A program made the translations under genes and the position numbers. This document shows, piece by piece, positions 45,801 to 56,723 of a stretch of 64,000 bases of DNA. The notes under the pieces are model-generated. The model saw only the letters and a list, made by a program, of their open reading frames with translations, had not been told where the DNA came from and made no database searches. Each line of letters opens with the position of its first letter. The stretch's first letter is position 1. This DNA comes from Lateolabrax maculatus (taxonomy: Eukaryota; Chordata; Actinopteri; Acropomatiformes; Lateolabracidae): assembly GCA_031216445.1 (NCBI GenBank), contig CM062214.1, positions 27,868,501 to 27,932,500 on the forward strand, given 5' to 3'.

Positions 45801-48686
45801 ACAAGTGTTGCTTTCCATCAGTTGTTTCTGTGCTGCACTAACCCACCAGTTGTTGTTCTGTAATGTTATTTTAGGCCGAATCGCTCTGGCTGGAGACTGG
45901 ACAGAGACATGGGTCTGATGAACGCGATTGGTCTCCAGCCCCGACACCCCGCCCCCTCGGTGACGTCACAAGGAACCCAGACGCCAATCATCCAGCTGCA
46001 GAACGCCGAGACACAAACAGAGAGGGACCTATCGGAGCCCAGCGTCTCCCAGCCAGCACCCAGTACTGAAACACTAACACCTCCACGATACCAGCTCCAA
46101 TGATACTGACTCTATCAGATATTATACTTTGATGTAGTGACATTATTTCACCAATTAAAGTTTTATTTGTCTTTTATTTTTATTGTCTGTGACTAAGGAT
46201 TGATTTTTAACTAAAGTAGGTCAAAGTTTACGAAGTAATCAGTCAGTTCCTATCACTGTTACAGCTAACTATAATACAGTGTATGTTTGGAGGTACGTAA
46301 CTTGGGCTTTGAACCTTTATTTTGGCTCTACAAAACAGTGTCGTCAATATAAAAATTATCTGTGGTGCAACAAAGTTCAGGAACTTTTGATTTAAACACC
46401 AAAGTGACATTTTGACTGGTTCTGATTGGTTTTAGAGGTTTATTTCCCCAGACTTCATGGACAAATTAGGTGCGTTTCCATCCACCTATTTTATGCTCAT
46501 TTTCAATTTGCCTTTTAAAAAACCTGAGTGGAAAGGCAGGCGATCCAAACTCAACAATATATACATTTGTAATATCTTCATTGCGGATTTTCTGCTAATT
46601 TGGTTAAAAATTTGTGCTACATTTGGATGTAAACCTGACTATTGCGAAAAAGACGTAGAGAGACAAATTTCCTTCTCCTAACCACCACGCTCTTAGTCGA
46701 TTAGTGGATAGACAAAAACAAAATCTGCAATAATTATAATAATTGAATTATCAAAATGACTAAATATTTTGTGGTTCCAGCTTCACAGAAGCATTGATTT
46801 GCAGTTTTTCATTGTTTTCTATAAAAGTTTATTGAAAATATTTGCAAATAAGCAAGTTGAAGCTGTAATTGCAGCCCTACAGTGTCTTCATTGTCTAAAT
46901 GTCTTTTGTGTTGAGCTTTTATGTATTGTTACGTGTTGTACAGCCTGGATATAATGAAACTCTTCAGGAGACACATCAACAAACCACTGACATTCCTGTG
47001 AGAAACAGTTTTGCTGATGATATCAAACAGTGGCTTACATGTGGACTCAACGTGTCCTACACACAACACATGATTTTAGTGTTTTGAGACTTGAGCTTCT
47101 TGTGAAGGGTCATTGAACCTCTGCTCCGCCTCTCCCCAGATTTTCCTCCTGAGACTCCGTCCACAAGCCGAGCAGCTGCGGGGCGGCCGGAGGCGTCTCA
47201 GACCGGCAGGGCTCAGGACGGCAGCCAGGGTGAAGCTCCAGCAGAGGCCAACTCATCCACAGCGAGTACTGGTACTGCTCCACTGTCTGCTACACAGCCA
47301 CACTGAGGGTTTAACGCCACTTTATTAACTCACTTTGTTCTGTCGTGATGTGACTTTGTTACAAAATACTTTTAGTTGTGTGCATGAAGTTGAAACGTGT
47401 TTTGATCTTGATTTTGTTTCCGCGTTTTTCCTTCTTTTTTCTGTCTTTCACTTCTTTCTGTGAAGCTGAATTGAATCAGCGATGTATTGGCTCTAAACTG
47501 AGCAGATTATTGACAGCTGTGGTACAAACGTGGACAGACGTTAGATGATGCTGATAGCCAGAGGTTCGTGCTCTCTGCTGCTGCCAACCCCGCCTCAGGG
47601 GTCATTTCTTTACAGAGCTGTCTGATCGTTTTCCCGGCTTCAACCTAATTTAGGCTCAGCCGGAGATCTTCATTCCCTGGATAGGAATTAATATGATGGA
47701 TTTGATCGAGTTGAGCTCTGCTGAAGTTTTCTCTAAAACAACCATGAAGCCATAAAACTTTCCTGTTTGATTAAATAATATAATCATGTTTTACTTTAAG
47801 TTACTCCGATACAATGAAACTCTTTTGTAAAATGTCTTTGGTTTACAAGATTTTTATTTATATCAATATTATGAAACAGTTTCTTCTTTGATCTTAAATC
47901 CATCACATCAGAGGTTTTCAAACTGTGAGGCAGGAGGGTTGAACGTGAGACAAAGACATTATACTTCCTGTTTACATCCCCCAAGGCATTATGGGAACTG
48001 TAGTTACAGTACTTGACGATGATGATGATCCATCAAGTAGAAGTAAGACAAGGAATAATAATAATGGGAGTTTTGTATTGGCTCATTGAGACACTGAAGG
48101 ATAAACTGTGACTGGTGAGTAACTTGTTGCTCTCGTTGGTCCAGGAGAGTCTCCGGAGTTCGGATCGGGGGAAGACGCTCTGGCACGGATCCGCCGGCTG
48201 ATCGCTGAAGGTGGCATGACGGCCGTGGTCCAGCGGGAGCAGAGCACCACCATGGCTTCCATGGGCGGCTTCGGAAACAACATCATCGTCAGTCATCGCA
48301 TCCACCGCGGCTCCCAGACGGGCACGGGGGCCTCCAGGCCCCCAGCTGACACCACCATGACGGCCCCCTCCACCTCAGGTCCCCTCCTCATCACCCAGAC
48401 CCAGACCTCCAACCCGTCTGAACAGCTCGCTCCCATGTGGGGCCCCCAGGTGCTGTCGGGCCCCCAGCCCTCCGGCCTCTCTCTTGCCGTGGACATGGAC
48501 GACGTGTTTGACGGCGTCCGAACAGACGACGACTCACTGCCTGGTCCCTCCTCTTCCTCCCTACTGTTGTCTTCCCCCTCTTCCTCCTCCTCCTCTTCTC
48601 ACAGCCCACTCCCCGGCGGCGGTGGCAGCGGCGTCGGTGGGGGCGGCCCTCCCAACAGTTACCCCGGCGATCCGTACAGCAGGTAG
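30790..48686 (+). CDS. ambra1: AMBRA1, activating molecule in BECN1-regulated autophagy 1, complete
   Basis: Substrate receptor of the CUL4-DDB1 ubiquitin ligase (cyclin D turnover) and autophagy/mitophagy regulator. Eighteen coding exons join in phase to about 1369 residues (human 1298): 30790-30921, 33800-33858, 34081-34264, 34434-34606, 35094-35160, 35237-36756, 37064-37150, 38568-38753, 39474-39554, 39802-39902, 40198-40308, 41189-41377, 41709-41863, 42936-43075, 44364-44468, 45875-46062, 47140-47229, 48145-48686 (TAG 48684). Start MASRQRNSVRILSSRERG aligns with the human N-terminus. A WD40 half (about 50-205), a long disordered Ser/Pro centre, a second WD40 half (about 860-1062) and a tail with two TQT dynein light-chain motifs (near 1131 and 1143) follow. 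Fish usually have two ambra1 paralogues; which one this is cannot be decided here. Confidence 0.96.
35237..36756 (+). other. ambra1: ambra1 1520-bp central exon, disordered region
   Basis: One large exon encodes about 507 residues rich in Ser, Pro and Gly. Conserved islands are QPVRRTPILHNFLHILSSRS, QHLGMVCLCSRCS, SSISLLSVLRQQDGSSQS, VYTSASEGRGFP, RGHLNRCRACHNLLTFNHDS and VGLVYNQDTAQWERVY. In human AMBRA1 this span carries BECN1, TRAF6 and PP2A contacts. RCRACHNLL is a CxxC-like pair that may be structural. Confidence 0.93.
37131..37936 (+). repeat. 37-bp minisatellite spanning an ambra1 exon-intron junction, about 22 copies
   Basis: The unit is 'atttaccctgatccagccag' followed by 'gtacactagtacacttc'. 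Copy 1 (37131-37167) consists of the last 20 bases of exon 37064-37150 plus the first 17 bases of the intron. Copies then follow at an exact 37-bp spacing to a partial 22nd copy at 37908. Variants are 'ccaaccag', 'ggacac' in place of 'gtacac', and, in the last copies, 'gaggcagccaggtagtttaa'. Eight of the first 21 copies keep GT at the donor position (copies 1, 5, 11, 16, 18-21). Confidence 0.97.
39349..39382 (+). repeat. (ATT)n microsatellite in ambra1 intron
   Basis: About 11 copies of ATT in the intron before exon 39474-39554. Confidence 0.95.
42862..42898 (+). repeat. (GT)n microsatellite near an ambra1 acceptor
   Basis: An uninterrupted GT tract of about 18 repeats ending 37 bases before the acceptor of exon 42936-43075, replacing the usual polypyrimidine tract position. 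Confidence 0.96.
44815..45130. mobile_element. MITE-like element in ambra1 intron
   Basis: The left end is 'gctgggtcccaaatcacaaa' and the right end is 'gtagtatgggtattggaaca' plus 'cacccc'. Read on the other strand, the right end starts 'ggggtgtgttccaatacc', an imperfect inverted match to the left. Non-coding. The resemblance to a common percomorph element is from memory. Confidence 0.5.
46101..46158 (+). terminator. ambra1: Candidate in-frame stop and poly(A) signal for a short ambra1 isoform
   Basis: If the weak donor at 46063 is not used, the frame runs 13 more codons to a TGA at 46101-46103. An ATTAAA lies about 50 bases later and is followed by a T-rich stretch. This would give a protein lacking the last two exons. 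Confidence 0.35.
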
Positions 48687-50994
48687 TTCTCCTATTGGCC
48701 AAGAGAAATAGAGCGTTGGCCGACGGGTTTAGCGAAGGCCGCTCCTCAAAGCCTTATCTCACAAAGAAATGGGTGCTGCTTTGACTCTGAACAGGGTCTC
48801 CCACCTGGAAAAGAAGGGACACAAGAACCCCACCTCCCCCCTCCTCCCCCCCTGAACCGTCAGTGGCATTGGCGTGCACTTCCTCTGCACTTATACAAAC
48901 TGGACTGAAGCTGAACCGCGATCATTCCTCGTCAGAAAGGGCTTCTACTTGAACGGAGGCCAGTTAGCACTGAGCTCCTCTCCGCCCGTTTCTCTTAAAG
49001 TTTCAGTTTGATGGAAAACAAGGTTCCTGTTGATCAAAGTGCCATGTCTGAGGAGGGGGGGGGCGGGGGAGGGGGCGTCTCTTTCTCACACAAACACATT
49101 TACTCCAACGTGCTGCATTCGGTGCCATGTGATGTTGAAATTTGATGTGAAATAGTGTGTGATTGAAGTGTTTAAAAAGTGAATTCAGCACTACTTTATT
49201 TTGAAGCCTGTTTTTGTACCGTGTGTAATTATGTTTGAAAACAAGAAGTCGTGTCGGAGGCTGCGTGCGCCTGAGGCTGGACTCTGCAGATAATGGAGGA
49301 TGTTACCGTGTCCCGCCGCGAGGAAAATCAATCATCGAAGGCTCGACGGACAACTGAGACTGAACGAACTGAATCTACTGCATGTCTTTTCAGTGATGCT
49401 GCAGTTCATGAAACAAACACCTTTCTTTTTTTTCTTTTTTTTTTTTTTTAAGGCCGAAGAGGATAAGAACAATTTCCTGTTTGGTGAGATTCATCATGCC
49501 CTGCTCCAAACTCCCGTACCCCTCTAACCCCCCCAACCCAGTTGCACTATGGTGTGTTTGGTGCTAAGAGAGGCCTGGACGGGCGTGTGTTTGTGTGTGT
49601 TTGGAGCTGGCTGTTAAAGTTCTGTTGTGTTCTTTTTTTGTTGTTGTTTTTTAAGATGAAAATACATGACGAGAACATCTCCGAACTCTGAAACCACATT
49701 CAGAGGTGGTGAGAGTCACGTGACCATGTTTGTAGTCAGTGAATTTGCATTCCCTGATCACATTTGTCGTCTGTGTCAGCAGAAAGTTGCTCCCATTCAA
49801 TGATGGCTGCGACTCACAATTATTTTATTATCTGTTAATCTTCAGATTCATCGTTAAGTGTGCAAAATGCCGTCACAAGTGCCCAGAGCTGGTGGTGATG
49901 ACTTCAGATGGCCGACCAACAGTCCGATTGATATTTAGTTTCACTTAACAGAAGAGTAAGAAAATTGATGCTGCAGAACCAGAGAAATCAATAACTCTTC
50001 TTACCCACAATGCAATTCAAGTTCTACATTCAACACGTGAAAACAAGCTGAGGATCAGCTGAGCTTCAGTTTCTTCTTGACCTTTGAAACTGCAGTCGAC
50101 AGGTTGTCGTCTGACGGTCCATTTAGTAGCCGGAGCTTTCAGTAATGTCACATGACTTCTTGTCCATGTACATAAAAGAAAATCTGTTGTTCCATGACAC
50201 CTGGAGAACTCTGATATCTGAAGTGCTACTAAATGGACCTCCTGTTGGACTGTTTGGTCAATGATCATATCAGTGTTTTAATAGAGCTGCAACAATTAGT
50301 CCATCAAAAAAAAATGTACTATTTTGATAATCGATCTTTTTTAAAGCAAAAATCTTTTGACATTTGATATTTTCAGGTTCTCAGATGTGAGAAATTAAGT
50401 TTTACTGCTCTTAAATTATAGTAAATTAAATATTTTTGGACTGCTGGTTGGACAGAACAAAACCTCTGATGCCGTCACCTGATGGGCTTGTTTCAGGGTT
50501 TATAGACCAAACAACTAACTGATTAATTTATCATGAGAAAAATGACCCTGAACTACAGCTCCTCTATATTTAACTGACCATGCTTGAATGTGTACCATAC
50601 AGGGTTATTTTTTCCTACGGTAAGAAAATGTAAAATAACGCCGTCCTTGTCCTTGAATATATTTTTCAGTTATTCCATCACAGTGATGTAATTATTATAA
50701 TGTTGACTTAAATTAAAACTGTTGGAAAAATAGACTCAAAGATAATGACGCCGTTATTACACATTTTTCTTTCCGTCATCAAATCTCATGTTCAGACTCA
50801 AGCTCAGCCCCGAGCCCGTTGGTTCCTACTGAAGAATCTTTAAAAACACCCCACAGATTTACAGTTTCATGTTTAAATCAGCGGCTCGCTGTAGTTTCTA
50901 TCTAACAAACAGAACGAAATCCTGCTTTTGTTTGTTGGGGACTATTTTCAGCAGCGGATGAATTCACATGTGGCGCTGTAGTGAGTGTTTGGGG

Positions 50995-51041
<47 letters not shown>

Positions 51042-52200
51042 GTCGGGGGGGCAGGAGACACATGTAGCCTCTCTGTGCTGGGATGTCGCCTGTTATCTGA
51101 TCGCTGCTCTCCACTGCAGGAGCTGAAACCTGAACCTGGAGGAACCTGTCAGGTCCGAGTTCCAGGTTCTGCCTTGTTTTCCACTTTTTATCTTCTGTTG
51201 GGTCATTGGCGCTGATATCGATTCTCTTTTACATTTCCATGTGGTGAAACATGAGTGTCTTTAAATTAACGATAGAGCGCCATCCGAAGGTCAGGACGTG
51301 ACACCAGAGTCCTCCAGGACGGGCGACTCCTGGTCCAGGTCCTGGTCCTGGTCTCTCGCTGCTCTGTATTGTAATCTAACTGTAATGTCTGTAGGAGTTG
51401 ACCATCAGCTCCGTCGGCCAATAGAAACACTTCACTCTGTTTGTAAATGTAGAAGATATTTTATTGTTTTTCCTGATTATTTTTACGTCATTATCACACA
51501 ACCAGACTACGAACTGTATAAAGCGTTGCTCTCACACACTGTTTATAGTTTGTGATCACTCTGATCAATATTTATTTATTACCCGCATCAGAGCTGTGAC
51601 ATCACCTCCTATGGCGGGGGTGGTGGTGGGGGGGTAGTGGACCTATGAAAATGAAGATACGGCGGAGGGCGAGCCCTGATTGGAGCTGTGCAGAGACCCT
51701 GTGTGGTTCGAGACAGAGCTGTTTACTTTTTTATGTTGTATTTAACCTTTACTTTCCTGCAGGCTAGTCCAGGTGAGATCAGGGATCTCGTTTCCACGGC
51801 GACCCGGCGAGGACGGCGGCCGCGTGTAAGAGTCGAACGCAGCAGGTGACGAACTGATCCGAATGCTCCTCCTGCCTTTACTTGATTAATGAACGTTTTG
51901 AAAACAGTTTGTCTGGGTGATCTCGTGTCTGTTCTGTGTGTGTTTGTTCGAGTTCACTACCCCCCCACCCCCCCACCCCCCTATGTGAATGACGAACTGA
52001 GCACCGCCGTATTCAACAATGCAACTGGTCAATAACTAAAGGTACAACTGTCACCACACGCTTCGTATATCAGACTGTGGAGTTTGTACAGCTCGAATGC
52101 GATTCTTTGCTTTGACTTTTAGACGTGATGTAATTAAAGAGCTTTGAGAGTTTTTCTGTGATCTGATGGAGTCTGCGAAGATTATTCAGTGATGCTGATC
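48687..52200 (+). other. ambra1: ambra1 3' UTR and flank
   Basis: No further coding signal. The segment holds a T-rich run near 49430-49451, AGCTGCAAC-type elements (49810-50050, 50281-50570), a GT tract (50999-51040) and C-rich blocks near 51960-51982. An ATTAAA at 52133-52138 is one candidate poly(A) signal; I did not find a clear AATAAA nearer the stop, so the UTR length is uncertain. Confidence 0.45.
50999..51040 (+). repeat. (GT)21 microsatellite
   Basis: Uninterrupted GT dinucleotides downstream of ambra1. Confidence 0.96.
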
Positions 52201-52810
52201 AGCTGTTTCTATCTGGATGAGGATGTGTTGAAAAGTGGGAACGTTTCTGATCCATTTTAAACTGGGGAAATATTCCAGATGTGTTGAGCTCCAGCTCCAT
52301 CAAATCTGATCAGATCTTTAATCTCCTGTTAGTTTCAAACATTGATGTAAAAACACACTCAGGTAGTCGTTTAGATCAATATCTAATAAATAAGTTATCG
52401 GGCAAAACCTGAGTTTTAGTTCTGTGGTTGTTCAATCTTTGAGTTTAAGATGTTAAACTTTACTTAGAAATCTGAGCCGAAATACATTTATTAAGAAGTT
52501 AAAAGGATTCAAAAAGCTGAAGTCGTTCACTTTTGCTTAAAAACTTTTGCAGCATTTTTTACAAATCACTGTTTAGTTTATTAGTTTATTTAACAGGCTG
52601 ATCACAACACAGCTGTGGAGCCAGAGTTCACTGTAGAGACTTTAAAAAACAGTACAAACAATTAAAAACAAAGCAGAAAGATTCACAAACAGTTCATCAC
52701 ATATAAAACAAGTTCATACAGAATATACATCACCATACATCTCAGATCAGTGATCACATCTCTCTGATGTCAGTGGGAGTTGGTCTCCATCTGTCAGCTG
52801 CTCTGACTGC

Positions 52811-52858
52811 GGAGGAGGAGGAGGAGGAGGAGGAGGAGGAGGAGGAGGAGGAGGAGGA
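52811..52858 (+). repeat. (GGA)16 microsatellite
   Basis: Perfect GGA/TCC trinucleotide tract. It gives poly-Glu, poly-Pro or poly-Ser frames, depending on strand, that are not genes. Confidence 0.97.
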
Positions 52859-53823
52859 TTGTCCCAAAGCTTTTTCCCTACATGTATCTGAGCAGTCGCC
52901 TCTGGTTGATGCGCTGGTCTCCCTGCCATCGTCCCTGCAGAATGACACACAACGATGTAAATAACAGACGCGTAAATCCCAGTAGATAAACAACAAATAT
53001 AATCAATGATTTGACACGAGCGGTAGTTTCAGGTCACTGATGATCCAGAGTGGATCAGCCAACAGGGTCCTGTTGTGCTGCACAAAGACAACATTTACAG
53101 GAACAAACTGCTGTAAGGATCCTGAAACTAGTTTTATAGATCTGTTCTATTATTAAAAGAAACAAAAGGACTGGGCCTGTAAAACCAGCCGGGTCACAGA
53201 GTAACTGACCGACTGGAGCTCCGTCAACTGAGTGTTGTTAAGTTCTGGAAGACGACGTGTGAACAGCTTGTAGAGACATATTAACATTTATACCCTCAAC
53301 ATTACAGACGCTCGGTACTAAACTGAGCAGAAAAAATCGAGAATCATCATTTTACATCATCACTGACACATCTGTAATTTTCACATCAATAAAATGTGAC
53401 CCATTGCATTGTGGGATTGTTAGCTGTTATGATATTATGGACATTTTTAGAGAAACACTCTTTAAACACTTTAATAAGACAAACAGGAAATATGGAGAGA
53501 TACAGATTTTCAGACAGTAATTAGAACAGAACTGAACTCTAGTGAAGTATTTCCATTTATACTTCGACTCCACCACATCTCAGACTAAATATTTACAATT
53601 AATATTGTCCAGCTGAAACCGTTAATCGATTGATTGATTTGTTGAATGAAAATAATCATCAGCTGCAGTCCGATACAAAACAGTTCAAAATGAGCTCTAA
53701 CAGTGAAATCCTGCTTTTCCATGAATGATGAGGAATAATAACAGCAGTAAAGGACCTGAAAGCTTCCTTCTCCTCTGATGAACCTGCAGATAAACAGTCA
53801 AAGCTTGTGACTGTTATTTTATA

Positions 53824-53922
53824 ACACACACACACACACGTGTATATATACGTATATATACATGTATACATATGTGTGTGTATATATACATATATGTGTG
53901 TATATATACATATGTATATAAA

Positions 53923-53954
<32 letters not shown>
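53824..53954 (+). repeat. Compound (AC)n, (TA)n and ATACATATGT microsatellite
   Basis: CA repeats grade into alternating TATA/CATA motifs and a final (TA)n run. Confidence 0.95.
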
Positions 53955-53957
<3 letters not shown>

Positions 53958-54224
53958 GTTAATGGTGAAAGGAAGGTGAGTGTAAAGTGACTCCTCTGTA
54001 ACGGAAGCAGGACTCGGTCTATTCTCAGAGTAATGTGTCATTACGTCCCACATGAAGCAGAGTCTTGATGGGAGGAGGGTTACAGCAGCAGGTGGAGGAT
54101 GGGAGACACCCAGGCGGGGGGGCGACTGATAATGAGAATGAATGAGGGATTCCTCCGCTGCATAAAACCTGCTGCTGGTGGTGACTGACAGGAGCAGCTG
54201 AGGAGGGGACGAGAGCGCAGACAG

Positions 54225-54618
54225 CAGGGTCCAGCACCAGCAGGGTCCAGCACCAACAGGGTCCAATATCTGCAGGGTCCAGCACCAACAGGGTCCAGCA
54301 TCAACAGGGTCCAATATCTGCAGGGTCCAATATCTGCAGGGTCCAGCACCAACAGGGTCCAGCATCAACAGGGTCCAATATCTGCAGGGTCCAGCACCAA
54401 CAGGGTCCAGCACCAGCAGGGTCCAATATCTGCAGGGTCCAGCATCAACAGGGTTCAATATCTGCAGGGTCCAATATCTGCAGGGTCCAGCACCAACAGG
54501 GTCCAGCACTAGCAGGGTCCAATATCTGCAGGGTCCAGCATCAACAGGGTCCAATATCAGCAGGGTCCGGTATCGGCAGGGTCCAGCAGGTTCCGGCATC
54601 TGCAGGGTCCAGCAAAAG
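54225..54618 (+). repeat. 16-bp minisatellite, about 24 copies
   Basis: Units begin 'cagggtcc' and end 'agcaccaa', 'agcatcaa', 'aatatctg' or similar, in a loosely higher-order pattern of two or three unit types. One disturbed unit lies near 54575. The - strand reads as a 261-residue open frame with a 16-residue periodicity because three 16-bp units equal 16 codons. Confidence 0.96.
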
Positions 54619-55765
54619 CAGTAAGTTTCATTTAACTCTTTGGTTCAGTTTCTCAGAATGTATTTAATTAATTAATGAATTAATAATTAATTTTAAATGC
54701 CAAAGTTGATATTTGTGGTCGACCTTTAAGTCATTTAGTTTCCTACCTGAGGTTTGGGGCCCTCTAGTGGTCTGTACAGGCTTCTCCAGGCGTCCACAGC
54801 TCTGACTGAATATTAAGACTGTAGCTGATTATTATTGTCTCGATTAATCTTTTAGTCCATAAAACACCAGGCGACACTGAAAAATGTCTTTGATGTTAGT
54901 CCCAGTGTAGCTGAGCTCGGGGGGGCTGTGAGGTCTTTAAATGTTTTTTTCCAAAATAAAATCAGAATCACTTTGTTATCACGTCTCACATTCGAGACCC
55001 TGAAACCATAAAATATTTGGAATTTTTCTCCTGAATAGTGACAAATAATTAATTGAAAATAAAAATAGTTGCTTTTGAAGTTTCTGCTGATTGACTCGAT
55101 CGTTTCAGCTCTACTGAATTTTATAAATAATGATATAACGAATATAGACTAACTAATGCTCACTGAATGATTTAGATTCATGTGTAAGATTGACTGTTGT
55201 AATTTGGTTAAATTTCCTCACTTACTGGATCAAGTCAGGTGTGTTTTAATGTAGAATTATGTTGTCAAAATTATTTAGAGTTAAAAAAAAACAGAATAGA
55301 TGAAAGCCCAGGATTGAACGTTTCCATACGTTCTGTTAATATGTGAACATGTGCTAAACTGTGTAGATTCTGGTTATTTGTGAGCTGTCAAGTAATCGAC
55401 TGTGTTGATGAAAATTCATCAGCATCTATTCTGATAACGGATGAATCCTTTGAGACCTTTTCAGTAAAAAAAAAAAACTCTCTGTCAGATTCTTAAATGT
55501 GAGAATCTTCCGTTTTATTTCTCAGTGAATTGAATCTGTTTGAGTTTTGTAAAGTCGGTCGGACATTTGAAGACGTGGATGTATCTTCTATTAAAAACAC
55601 ACCAGTGTTGCACTTGGTGACATGTTCCTGCTACATTACATATATACATTTAAATATTGTGCTTTTTACTCCTCTGCTAATGTGACGAGTTCATGTAGTT
55701 TTGTTTATCTTGTATGTCGAATGTGATCAGTTTAGTTTCTTTATATTTACTTCTCACATCTCGGT

Positions 55766-56030
55766 CTCTAAATACTACAATACCCATGAGCCTCAGCTGC
55801 TGTTGCTATGGAGAAGAAGCCAAGTCACCATGGTTACTGAATGAATCCAAACCTACACGTGAACTAATTGAAGCTGCAGGTTTTAAAATGAGTGAAATCT
55901 TTGGCTTCAGCTCGCCGTTAATGTGAAGCTCTGTGATTGGTTGTGTGTTGGTGAGAGGCACCATGGGAGTCGTAGTTGACTTCTCCTTCAGTTTTTATGT
56001 CCACAGGCTTTTTGTTCCTTTTGACTTTTT
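55766..56030. mobile_element. Inverted-repeat element with ZNF143-like ends, copy 1 (upstream of chrm4)
   Basis: The left end carries ACTACAATACCCATGAGCC (55774-55792). The right end carries 'ggcaccatgggagtcgtagt' (55957-55976), whose reverse complement starts ACTACGACTCCCATGGTGCC. A second copy lies downstream of chrm4 with the same orientation and a similar right flank ('caggctttttgttccttttg' here). Confidence 0.6.
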
Positions 56031-56723
56031 ATCAAAGATATTTTCTAATTTTCATAACTGGCTGGATGGATTTTAATCTCATACAGACGGGCTCCGCGCT
56101 GCCTGTGTGTCAAAGTAATGCCCCAGTTTTAATGCAGAGAGTTTAACTTGTAATTAATTATTCTAACATGGCAGCATTTCCTCTCGTAGATGATTTGAGT
56201 GTTTCTATTAGCAGTGGATAAATGAGTTAAGATACAACAATTTTAAAGCCCAGAGGGAAAATTCACGTGTTACCACAGAAAAGAAACAATCTAAAGAAAT
56301 AATAAACACAACAGAATAAGTTCTCCACAGATTCCTCATCACACACTTGTAACTCTGTCGGACTCATGATGGACAGCAGGAGCAGAGAGATCGTCTTTAT
56401 TATCCCACACACTCAAAACCTGCCGCCTACATTACCCACAGTGCAACTCTTCCTCTGACGGTTGGAAGTGAGAAATCGTGTGTTATGTTAGTAGCAGTTA
56501 ATGTATGAATGAGGTTTGTCGGTTCACGTTTCCAGCCTTCAGACCCGACCGACGCCGACTCAAGTGACATCACCTGAGGATGTTTATCAGACGTCACACA
56601 GCTCCTCTGGCGACACTAAAGGCTTCAAACGTATTTTAAACGCAGTCGTACTGACAAACCCCGGAAATACCTGGAAACTCAGATTCAACCTGTGTGTTTT
56701 TATTTTTATTTTTTTCAGGAGAC

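Larger units (their letters stand above)
44364..48686 (+). other. ambra1: ambra1 exons 15-18: C-terminal tail
   Basis: Exon 44364-44468 encodes FYRSDGESPAESSSEPLFSV. Exon 45875-46062 encodes DRDMGLMNAIGLQPR and two dynein light-chain TQT motifs (SQGTQTP, AETQTERD). Exon 47140-47229 is variable. The last exon encodes EDALARIRRLIAEGGMTAVV and STTMASMGGFGNNIIVSHRI, then a Ser/Gly-rich end. Exons 45875-46062 and 47140-47229 are joined on phase and similarity; the donor at 46063 (CA|GTACTG) is weak. Confidence 0.8.
52200..56718. other. ambra1-chrm4 intergenic region and chrm4 upstream intron
   Basis: Apart from the repeats listed separately (GGA, AC/TA and 16-bp arrays) and AGCTGCAAC- and AAGTAAAAGTAC-type element pieces (54820-55120, 53515-53600), no coding signal is evident. 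The chrm4 5' untranslated exon and its promoter should lie here but cannot be located by eye. Confidence 0.5.

Noticed and set aside
52747..52996. Poly-Pro, poly-Ser and poly-Glu frames
   Set aside because: Products of the GGA microsatellite in different frames.
53814..54599. 261-codon open frame on the - strand with a repeated WTLLVLDPVGAG-like pattern
   Set aside because: It is generated by the 16-bp minisatellite and an AC/TA microsatellite. It has no start context, family similarity or splice support.
56694..56723. Upstream in-frame ATG of chrm4 (MFLFLFFSGD)
   Set aside because: It lies in the pyrimidine tract before a good acceptor at 56717-56718, so it is intronic; the start at 56724 fits the family.
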